In this document: positions 38,501 to 49,905 of the stretch, one piece after another
Position numbering within the stretch: the stretch's first letter is position 1
Layout: every line of letters begins with the position of its first letter
Source of the DNA: Icerya purchasi
Taxonomy: Eukaryota > Arthropoda > Insecta > Hemiptera > Monophlebidae
Reading direction: 5' to 3'
Assembly: GCA_039619475.1 (NCBI GenBank)
Contig: CM077115.1
Coordinates: 221,015,291-221,079,290 of the forward strand
Length of the DNA: 64,000 nt
Position numbers and translations under genes: made by a program
The notes under the pieces: generated by a model
What the model was told of the DNA's origin: nothing
Databases searched by the model: none
What the model saw: the letters and a program-made list of their open reading frames with translations, nothing else

Positions 38501-41500
38501 TTTAGTAAAAAGCTAAGCCTTCTCTCTTCTAGAAATATAGAGTTAGATATCAGAAAACAATTCATAAAAAGCTTCAGAGCGTTGCGCTTGAAGGATGCGA
38601 AACGTGGACGCTGCTAAAGAAAGACAAGTACAAATTGGAAGCATTTGAAATGTGGTGCTGGCGACGCATGCTAAAGATAAAATGGACGGATAAAATTTCG
38701 AACCGCATTGTACTATCCAGAGTAAAGGAAAAACGAGAAATGCTAAATACTATTTAGAAAGAAGAAGAAATTCGACCATAGGACACGTGATACGCCACTC
38801 AATGTGGGTTACCAACTTATTAGAAGGAAAAACAATAGGGAAGACTCAAAGAGGAAGACCTCGAAGGAGATTCATGGGCGAAATAAAAGGAAGGAGGTCA
38901 TACGCGGAAGTTAAAGAGTTAGCTAGAGCACGAGAAGATCTAACACGTGGCCATGTTACCCACCAACCCTTGGGTTGAGGAGAAGATGACGATGATGATA
39001 TACAAGTATATATATATGTGTTCTAAAAGCAATATATTAAAAACGGTACTGCACTTATTTAAAATCGTTTGGTATTAAATAAAGGGTATGTTCTACTCTA
39101 TAAGCAATTTTTAGATTTTACTAAACACAAATAAATATGTGGAATGTTCATGTACTTATTTACTACAAAAAGTTATTGGTAGTGTTTTATTCCAAACATT
39201 TTTAATATATATACATATATATACTTTTTTTGTTTTACTTTACCTGAAAAGGACATTATTTCAGAGTTTGAGAATTCATTTTTAAATTTACCTGTAACTT
39301 TTTTAGATGCTTCAGCTTTTCTTATAACATTAAAATGGAATCGTCTATTTAAATAATTTCCCGTTATTTACTTTAAAAGCCTGATTTATTAAAAAAAAAC
39401 AAAAAAAACAATTAATTTAGGTTTAATTCTTTTACAAGAATATTGAAAATACACTTATTTAATTCTTTTTTGATATTGAAATGAAAAACATCTAATTTTC
39501 CGTATGAAGAATTGGTATTTACCAAACTGAGATTTTGCATAAATTAACGGAAAAAATACCTGAGAATTCGTCCGTTTTATGAGCAGGCGAAATAAGTCTA
39601 TTGCGTAATGTTTAAAATATTAGCCAATGCATATTCTATTTATGCAACCAGTTGTATAAATAACATACGAAACATACAAACAAAAATACAATAAATTCGT
39701 ATGATTACAACTTTCAGGTTTTTTTAAAAAATGTTATGATTGAAAATATTAATTTGATTTTAATGGTACAATATAAATATTTATATTCAGTATTTCCAAG
39801 AAACTGTGTTCAGTGTGCTCGTATTGCATGTGTAATGGCGATAACGTTAAACTTTGCGCTTTCGGAAATACCAAAGCTTCACCTTTAACTGTCTAATTCC
39901 AAAGGTTCTCGACAGCCAAGTTTGCTGATAGGTTGAACGCTAAAGCATTTTTACATTTAACATTACACGTGAGATAAAACAACCTGGAAGCACCGGCATT
40001 ATAACGATATCTGTTGCCTTTTTTTTATTTTTTTAAGTTGGCAACTATAACCATTGTCTATCTAGAGAACAGGTATATGTTATCGATTAAGCTGAAAGCT
40101 TTCGACATTTTATCGAGTGAAGCTTTCGCGTGAAAACAATAAACATATCTAATAGAGGAACGAAATTGTTTAAATTAACGGTACCGCTCGTTAATTACGA
40201 CGTCACCAATTAAAACAATAATCGCTTAGCGGATTCAGTCGAGTATGCGTTAGCCGCAGATAATAGTTGTGTATTTAAATTACGTTAAAAATTAACCGAG
40301 GAAAGCTAAATAGCAAATAGCGATGTGCATCGCATGTTACCTTTGTCGACCACCTGGCCCGATTGGAACGAGCTCCTTCTGGAGCCCGGTAAAGAACGTG
40401 AAAAGTCTTTGTTTAACTGATAAGGTTCCACTTCTAGCTGTTCCGACTGACTGGATCCTCTTCTGGAACCGGCTAAGTAAGCATGATCCGGGTGCAGGAA
40501 TCCATAGTTTACGTCCAACCCTTCTGCGTCACCTTCTTTCTCTTCTGAAAATGATTTTTTAAATTATAAATGGAGAAAAAATCATACGCCGCCGTAGTTG
40601 AAGATGAAATATTTTCATTCGAAATCTGACGATGATTTATACTCTGATTACCTGAAAGCGAACGCTGCGATGATAAACCTTCCATACTGGGCGTAGGAGA
40701 TTCCGGGAAACGTTTTGACTCTTGATCGATTCTATACCAAACCGGTTGGTCGATGGCCATATCAATATCGGTTATCACAACTTCCCCTTTAAAGTTAAGT
40801 CGTAGGCACATGTGAGTTTTGGAATTAACGGGCTATTTACGACATTTTTATTTAAAGGAAAAATGAAATGCGATGCTCAAAAAGCACCGTGTATTACCTA
40901 GAAATACTTGTTCTCCGTCCGGTCTTTGATCCCACACTGTTATTTCCACTGCTTTTTCCAACACATTTTCGCTGTTGTCCGCTCTTATTTCTAACGTAGT
41001 ATTCCAAATTGGATTCTGGTTAGGTTCGGCGATTTCGCTATACGCTGCTTTTCCTTTATGCCTAACGAGACAAACCGAAATACCGACGAGAATAAACAAA
41101 CTGTCGATAAAACTTTTAAAATTCTTTTTTTATTGGCTTTCTGAAAACTATAACAATTCCAGTTGTAAAATAGAATGAGTCCCCCTTATATACCTTTAGT
41201 AAGGTATAAGGGACTGCGGGATTAAGTCTTTTACAACGTACTAAGCGTCCAACCGGAATCCGATGATGATATTCGAGGCTAGTTTCTTTCGACCGACAAT
41301 TTTATACATTTCCGCATTTCTCTGGCACCCAGTTGTTACAGGTTCGGTAAACATTTTTAAAAATATTTCGAGTTTTTAAAATTATTTTTATACATAAAAG
41401 TGCTGTTCCAAAGATTTCCGCATATGACCACTTCTTTCGTAATAGTCGAAATACATTTGAAAAACGATAATTGTTGAACATATTTTGCATTCTATTTTGC

Positions 41501-43593
41501 GTTTTTTTGGTAACTTCATTGGCTCAAATAAACACTACTTATTTTAAATTAATGAAGTTCCTTTATTTGTCAGTTCTCGGGAATGAGCAACATGAAAATG
41601 TTGGAAGATTAATCTAACACGATAGAAAAAATAAAGTATTTACATTAATAACAATTGAACGTGTAACATATTAAAATTACACGCTACTAACGGACGAAAG
41701 TTTCGAATGAAATAAATTGTTGACTATAATTGCTGAGGTTGCATGCAATCTGAAAGGAATTTATCCACCCTTCTTACAACACAAACTTGGCTTTACGGAA
41801 TAATTATACAATTATTTCGCCTACTTCACAGAACTGAGCAATAGCGAAGAAAAATAAAATTAATTCCTCGTGATAATCTTCAAATTAGCGATACAACTAA
41901 TCGAAAATGGACGAAACAACATATTTTAATGAATTTGAAAAAAAATTCAATATTTAAATTTTAACAAATAATCGTAGTGTTGCGCTAACAAATAAAATTC
42001 ACGCAACTTAGGCTTTTTTTAAAATAATATTTAATACTATTACATATTCCGATTGTTTCGTGATCATCAAGTTGTTTGCTTCTCGAAGCGCGTCGAAATA
42101 CATATATAATAATTAAATGTTATTTTGTAATTTTCGTGAATTTTATTATTTAATATAGTATTAAAGTAATGTTTACTTTAAACTTTGATAATCGTAGTTA
42201 CCTTCTGTTTGTATTATGTATACGTTTAGGCGATCCGTGTGGTGGCGGACGGTTCGTAGTCAATGAGAAGTATAATTAACATAATGGAAAGTTATCGAAA
42301 TCTGCGCTTTTTAAAAAATATTCTTTAACTTATCAACAATGAAAGCTAAAAGCAACGGATTTTACCGTTAAAACTTATTTTTTATTGATTTACATTAGGT
42401 GCTCATTATAAGCTTCGATTAAGTCGTTTCGAATCGATTCTCTGCGAAAAACGATACGATTTTTTTAAACGAATTTGTAGTTGTCCATCATTTTAAACTG
42501 TAATTTCCTTCCTCTGTTCGTCAGATTTTTCCGATTAACTAATTTCGACAAATGATAATTCTTGAAATTTTAGCAAACAAGTTACATCTATCAGCTTTTG
42601 AAGTTCATAACGATTACACTTAATCTTTTTAGGATGATGTTTTTCTCTACTTTCTTTATCGGTTTTGCTTAAGAAAAATTCTATTTTTTTTTTTTTAAAT
42701 TTCCAGTCGATGTAAATTCTTTATAAGTAACGTATGTTTTTTCGAAATGGAACTAAATTAGGTAATGGAAAAGTAGGTGTCTCCCTTTTGAAATTAAATG
42801 TTTTTTTATCGAACGAATTAAATTATTATATTTAGGCCGTTATTTAATCGCTAAGTTATATTTATTTTATGCGTTAAAAAAATTTCTTCTATTCTGAAAT
42901 GTAGGATACAATAATCAATGTAACTTTAACAATTAACCGTTAATATTTAATTAATTATGCAAAATTATATGTAGAATGTACGCTTCAGCTCTTAATTAAA
43001 TGTGAAAAAGATGAAAAGAACGAGCATCTCGACCGTCTCCCATGGTCACATCATTTCACTATTTCTTGCTGCGCTACATCATTATGTAAACTGAGTGTTA
43101 ACACTTACAGGTAGAGTGCTCTTTATAGTCATCTGATAATACTATAACAGTGACAGATCGAGTGTTGCCCGGGTCGGAAAAAATATGCAGTGCACAATAT
43201 GCATGCAGCTTGCTCAAAGTGGAGAAGTACCTGGTCCGTAAACGCTCGATATCTGATTTGCTGTTTAGTTATTGTTTGTTGCATGTATGGGCTTCTCGAT
43301 GCGCTCTTAGTGACTCGCTAATGTCGGATAGGTACTCACAGCGCCTGGCGAACGTAACACGAAAGCGAGTTCACAATTCAACTATTACTTGAGACTGACG
43401 GAGCGACGGGAAACACATTTTTTTTTATTAAGCATTTTTCTTCGCATCTGCTCAGCTTTCTTCTGGCAAACGCTACCTCTTTAGTGTCAAGTTAATCTCT
43501 GCTACCAGAAAAGTATTATACTAGCGGATTTCTTTTTTTTTTTTTTCAGTTTATTTTGCTACTTAATTAGAAATACCAGAGGATTCGCCATTG

Positions 43594-43673
<80 letters not shown>

Positions 43674-46600
43674 ACCTACAGTGATCAACGTTAATATTCG
43701 GACACACGTAAAATTTAATAATAAATGTGAAAAAAATGGCATTCGAATACAATTTTTGAACAAGTAACGACGAAATATGTTTGCAGTATCTATTACCAAG
43801 AAGAAATACCCAAAAATTTTTAAAAATATCTATTTTAGCTTCATAAAACTCAAAAAAATTTAAAACATTGCGATTTAAAAAGGTAACAAAAACATGCGGA
43901 CTTTTCGAAAAGGAAAGAAAAAAAAAAATTATTTAAAATTTGAAAAAAAAAAAAAAATGAATACTTGGTAGGTAAACCTTCTTGCTCTATTATAGCAGAC
44001 ATTCTTCGCGGCATCAACTCAACCAATTTAGCAGTTGTAGCTCCGGTGAAATATTTTTCCATTCGCGTAGCAACACCTCTTTTTTTCTATTAGAAATTTT
44101 ATTTTCACGTACTTTTTGATCCAATATTTCCCACAAGTTTTCTATAGGGTTCATGTCTGATGACTGTGGATGGGGAGTTTCAATCACTTTTGGACAGTTT
44201 TAAAGCAGTCAATTGTGAGATAGTCATGATTTATATTTGGGATCATTGTCTTGATAAAAACTAAAACTCTTTTCGATACTCAAATTGGCGGGCTCTTGCT
44301 TTTAAATCTTTCTTTGAAACGTTAACATACATTTCGGCATTCATGTTGTCATCGATAAATTCCAAATTCCGCACTCCTGAGGCTGCACAACACTCCCAAA
44401 CCATCACACTTCCGCCTCCGTGTTTTACTGTAACGTTTAAATTACGTTTTTCTAATTCCTCTTTTGATTTTTGCCACACTTTCGAACGTTCGTCACTATC
44501 GAGAACATTAAGTTTCATCCGTAAATATCACCGATTATTTCCAATAATTAAAATCGCACTCTGTTAGTTTTTTTTAGCGAAATTTAAGCGTTTCTTTTTC
44601 GACTGCGTTCATTTACGAGAGGTTTTCTTCGAGCAATAGGCGAATTGTAACCGATCTTCTTTTTAATAATTGGACGGATGATTCGACGGATGGTGAACTT
44701 TCAGTTGAGAGTGTGTTGGAGAAACTCCGAATTTCGACGCGTGAATTGTAGGATTTTTCTTTATTTTCTTCATAATGAATCACTTGTCCCACGTGTGCGA
44801 ATTTACGTGGTCGTCCTTTCCGAGGAATAAAATCCAACCTGGCGTTCAAGATCGAATCTTCGACAAATATCAGGTATACTGTACTTTTTTTAACATTCAA
44901 CAACTTCGTGATTTCACGGTAAGGTTTGCCTTTTGCGCGATTAAAATTAGTTAATTTTCACACTTCAAGGTTCGTATTTTTACCTTTTTGAGACATTATG
45001 CTTTTAAACGCACTTTACGCGAAGAAGCATTGACACCTAGTGACCAGCGATTACACAAAAGCCTTTGCATACAGGTGCGAGTCACCTGATGACACATAGT
45101 GTCAGAAAAATGAGTCATCTTCGTGAAAGATAGCACATTATGAGATAGATGTCCGAATATTTTTGTTACCTTTAAATGATGAGTTTTTTTGCAATTTTAA
45201 TTTTTATGGGATGACTGCGGTAATGTAAATTTTTTTTATCGGGTGTTTCTTCTTGGTCATACCTGTAGGTGAAACATATTTCGTCGTTAGTTGTTCGAAA
45301 ATCATACTGGGACAGGTATTTTTTTCACGTTTATTATTGAACTTTACGCGTGTCCGAATATTAATGTTGATAGCTGTATGTATATTCTGTGATGGGAAAT
45401 TAATAAATTTCACCTGGCTCATTACATTAAAGAAACATAAATGTATGTATTTAATTATCATTTATATTTGTACATACATAGTTGGTAACAGACGAACTCT
45501 AACGTATGCCTCCGGTAAATGCCCGCCAAAGTGGTAGTCTTCTCTTTGAGGGAGATTATCAGCCGCTAAAATCGAAACAACCAAGATGGTATTTTTTTCT
45601 CTTGACCAGAGTTGTAACTGAATGCGACTTCCCGGAGAATCGTGTTGTCGGCTTTCTTTTAAATTAACGTGATTTCCAGAAACGGTGTTTGATGTTGCAG
45701 AATTGGTAGCGTTACTTCCATTACCGTTATCATCTCCGGAAGCTGCAGCTGCTTCTTGAATTTCCAGCTGTAAATATTAAATGTTAATATAGCTTTATTC
45801 ATTTTTTTTTTTTTTTTTTTCTAGAGAGGAATAGCAACCTTGACTCCTAGATACAGAGAAAAAATTTAAAGTAGTGTAAAAGAAAAAGTAAGAGGAATAT
45901 TATATAATGTGGCGCGAGAGTAATGTAAGATCTACGAATAATGAACGTTTAAAAGAGGTACACATAAATACTAAAAAAAAAAAAAAAAAAAAAATCAGCC
46001 GAGGGGTTAAAAAACTAAGGTGAAAAACATTTAGAAGTGATTATGGTATGATTAAACCGAACTATGATGGAAATTTTCCTTTATTTTAAAATCAGTACGG
46101 TGTTTATTAATTATTATGTCTGAAAATATATTCGCCGTTAAAACGTTTTTCTACACAAATCCGTAATGCATAAAAAAACTTAATCATATTAATAGAATTT
46201 AAAAAAAAAATATTTAAATCGATTTTAAGGATAACAATTTTTATATACATACCGGTGTTTTAGGCAATTTCCTCCTCGTTGGAGAAACCGAATGTTCTAA
46301 AGGTTCTGAAAATTAAAAGAAAATTAGTTTGGAGCCAAGTTTCCCGTATATAGAATGATACAAATAATTGCTTTCGGAAGAGAACTCTGCTCGATATCGG
46401 TAATGTAAGAAATGCAAAACGGGGGAATATAATAATTGTTAATGGTTCTTAACAAATTCGTGAGTTTATGATTTTTATATTTCGGTACTGAATTATCTTT
46501 TTCTATTTATCCTTAATAACTTCTTTCATAGGCAGTTTTGTTAATAATGCGCGTGGAAGACGACACATTTTTTAATTCAAATAACAGCTCAAGCAGTTTT

Positions 46601-49600
46601 AGTTCATAATTTTAGCTCAGTGTTGGTTTAAACCAATTCTAATGTAAAAAAAAAAAAAAAAAAAAGTATATATGTACATAAATAAATAAGTAAATCATTA
46701 TAAGAAACTTACCGATTATTTCAGGAGCTTTACGTCGGACTGCATCATCTTTTCCATCGTTTGATTTACTAGAACGATTTAGAAATTAACTCTTAATTAT
46801 GAAAAGGCATTCGTTAAAAGTGAAAAGTGTTTTTTAAATTTTTCAAATGAAATATATCAATTTTAAAGTGTAATTTCGCTTAATGTTTTATTACGTTTGC
46901 TGATTTAGTTGCAGTATGTTATATCGGAAATTCGCAATTGCGTTTAAAACTTAAGATCTGTCTCACTGCGATCCCATCGGTGACCTTTTCATTACAGAGC
47001 ATCATGTGATAACGGCAAATGGAAACAAATATGTTATGGTGATCGAAAATGATAGCAGTGGTGACACTGTAAGAAACGATTACACATCCTACCGAGGATG
47101 AATGCAAGATTTACGATTAAAATAGTGTTGTAATTATTTACAGTGAAGGTAATTCACGGCAAAATTTATTTTTCAGAATGAACTGTAGTTGCGGTAGTCA
47201 CAGATAAAAATTTGCGTGAAACTAATTTCACTCCAACTGATACAGATGGTCGGCGGAATGATGGAAGCTATTCAGATCTCTTCTCTTCTACTATAACTGT
47301 TCTTAACCATAACTTCCTCCGATTTTCCAGAGCAACAATGTTATTAACGATGGTAATCTTAAAGTGAATATCAATAACAACAAAAATTTTCCGGTTAATT
47401 GTTAATGTCATAAGCGGTTGTTATCAGATAACAATTGTGCTCCGATAATGTCGTCTTCGATTTCTTCGGCATTGTTCGATATAGTCGTAGTGATAAAACC
47501 GGTGAGATTGTTCCGATTTATCTGTTCTGCGTTCATTTTTCGCCTTCTCATTTTAACATTTTTAGTTTGTCTTTCGCTACTTTAGACGATCGTAATTCTA
47601 AATTCTAAATGTAAACAATTGAAATTGACCGTTAACATGCGGCTACTAATGTTATATTTTTTATATTTTATCGAACGACATATGATATTCACAATTCGCA
47701 AAAATATATAACACTATTTATAATGTAAAATACATTCTTCTTCTTCTTCTCGTATGGCGAGCAGCCGTGTCAGCACTTTACTTAATTATAATTCTACATC
47801 CAGACCTTGTAACCATGACAAAGCGGATGGCGTCATTGAACTCAAATATTACGAATCTCGAATACTATGAGTTCAATGGTTTGTCGCGGGTGACCACAAT
47901 CACAGGACGGATTGTTAATTAATCCCCATTTTGATTTCATATCTCCGCATCTACCATGTCCCGTGCGAATGCGATTGAGTAGTACCCACTCCCGTCGTGG
48001 GAGGTCATGGCCTTTAACCATTTCATTCGATACATCTGTCAGTCTGTGTTTGTCCAGGTTTGCCGACGTTCATTCCTCTTTCTATTCCTGTTGCCCATCG
48101 TAATCATCAGCTATTAATTTCTCAGTCATTAGGCATACGGGCTTTCTTTGATTTGAGACGTTCAGTCTGACCCGTATCCTGATGTAAAGGTAAGTCCGGC
48201 ATCAGTTTATATTTTGACCATTCCTTTTTTGTTGCCAGCTTTCGTCTTATTTTGGACGGTGCGATATTGCTCAATTTGGGTAGCCACGTTGTAGGTGTTG
48301 ACTTTATCGTACCTGTAATTAATCGCATTGTTTCATTCAGTACGGTGTCTATCTTTTTTGTGTGAGCGCTATTTAACCATACCGGTGCGGGGCGTATTCT
48401 GCGGTAGAATCTCAAAATACTTGCTGATGATCTCCATGTTGTGTCACATAGTTTCTGGATGATGTTTGTTCTGGTTCTAGTCTTAGCTACTACTCTTTCC
48501 ACATGCTTTTTACAAGTAAGCGTTCTGTCTAGAGTGACTGCCAGATATGTAGGATGTTCGTTATATTTTAATGTGCTTCCCTCAAAGTTTACTTGAAGTT
48601 CCATTTTTGCTAGTTGTGTATTTAGATGGAAGCACTTTGTTGCAGTTTTAGCAGCATTCAGTTTCAACCTCCAGCGGGAGAAGTAATCAGCCAGTATCTT
48701 GAGGTCAGTTTCTAATACTTTTTTCAGCCTTTCTGACGTCTGCCGTCTGTGTTGCCAGTGCGATGTCGTCGGCATAGATAAATTTTCTGACCGTAGTTGT
48801 TGGTAAGTCACAGATATATATGAATTAAACAATAATGGCGTCAACACAGAGCCCTGTGGGAGACCATTATTAAGTCGCCGACTACTGCTTACTTTATCCG
48901 TCATGCGCACGGTGAAGATCCGATTTGACAACATTTCATTTAACCATTGTTACATGGAATTACCTTAAAAAATTTATGCAGCAGTCCATGCCGCCACACT
49001 GTGTCATATGCTGAAGAAAGGTCTATAAATTCAGCTGAGGTTTTCAATTTCTTCTGATATCCATTCTCAATATACATATGTTGTGAGAGCAGCTGTTTGG
49101 TCGACACAGCCACGTTTTGCGCGGAAACCTGACTGCTCAATAGGTACTTTTGTATTGATTATCGGCATAATTCTCACATTAAAAATGAACGACTAATATA
49201 TATATAAAAAACACAATAAATATAATAAAATAGTCCACCAGTTTCGTAATTTGTTCGACATATTCAATGACGTCGAACAAATGTCGAAACCGGTCGACTA
49301 TTTTATTATATTTCTTGTGTTTTATTGTATTTTATATATTTCATTTTTAATGTGTTTTACAGTATAAATAATGTTATGTATTTTTGTGAACTGTGAATTG
49401 TGATCGTTCGTGTAATATAAAAAATATAACATTAGTAACCGAATGTTAACGGTCAATTTCAATTGTTTACATTTATAGTATAGAGCGGTTTATAGCAGAA
49501 AAATACTTATAATAATGGTCGTAATTCTATTACTAAATACTAATTGTAATTTATTTCGCTGTTTTTCTCCTTTTTTTTTTTTTTTTTTTTTTTTTTCTAT

Positions 49601-49872
49601 TTTAAGTTAGTTGACCGATGAGCTTGTCTAGTGAGGGGGCCGCCCGGCGATCTCCTCCAAAGATTCAAAAGCCACTAAATCTAATGTGTCGCTGAACCTG
49701 ATGGAGGTTGACGCTGTTGGAAAGCGCAAACCTTCCGGCCCTCTCTTGCCGTCCTCGATTTTGCCAAGTAAGGATCTGCGGCTCACACAACCCGATTTGC
49801 CTAATCTCGTTAATTCAAATAACATTAACAACAATGCCATTAAAGCTATTGAAAATTTCAATATCGATAAAA

Positions 49873-49905
<33 letters not shown>

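Larger units (their letters stand above)
35460..39000 (+). mobile_element. Endonuclease/reverse-transcriptase LINE, nearly full length but frameshifted
   Basis: This plus-strand non-LTR retrotransposon begins near 35460 with GC-richer 5' sequence. Its APE-type endonuclease starts at about 36151 (GTWNVRSL, ISEVRWKE, LILLGDWNAVVG, then SDHIPV). The reverse transcriptase follows (37550-38600), and the C-terminal region has LEAFEMWCWRRMLKIKWTDK and a GRPRRRFMGE-type basic motif. It ends beside a GATGATGAT stretch at about 38985-39000. Several frameshifts break the single ORF. Clade is uncertain: RTE-like, or a related 'craniofacial development protein 2-like' endonuclease group. Confidence 0.85.
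27331..40340 (-). other. Intron between exons 8 and 9
   Basis: An intron of about 13 kb. I recognise nothing at 27331-32100 beyond homopolymers, a (TA)n at about 28677-28698 and a short decayed ~11-bp repeat at 28410-28475. Further on it holds an RT remnant interrupted by a rosa element (32100-34240) and a LINE (35460-39000). No gene was recognised at 34260-35450 or 39010-40340. Confidence 0.7.
41062..45477 (-). other. Intron between exons 5 and 6
   Basis: An intron of about 4.4 kb containing a SINE remnant (41170-41360) and a Tc1-like element (43679-45376). The GC-richer stretch 43020-43400 is not assigned to any family. The rest is AT-rich without recognised genes. Confidence 0.7.
47604..49477. 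repeat. Foldback (palindromic) element interrupted by a LINE
   Basis: The left end AAATGTAAACAATTGAAATT, then GACCGTTAACATGCGG, is repeated in inverted orientation at 49477, with similarity over about 130 bp. The central hairpin 49175-49354 pairs ACAATAAATATAATAAAATA with its complement and contains TTTGTTCGACAT against ACGTCGAACAAA. Removing 47738-49174 joins the arms into one near-continuous palindrome of about 435 bp. No coding capacity is visible. Confidence 0.82.

Noticed and set aside
36039..38565. Minus-strand frames opposite the LINE (for example 37090-37407 and 38134-38565)
   Set aside because: They are complements of lysine/arginine-rich LINE coding sequence and have no motifs of their own.
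43563..43799. Open frames made of repeated Ile-Tyr residues
   Set aside because: They are translations of (TA)n microsatellites.
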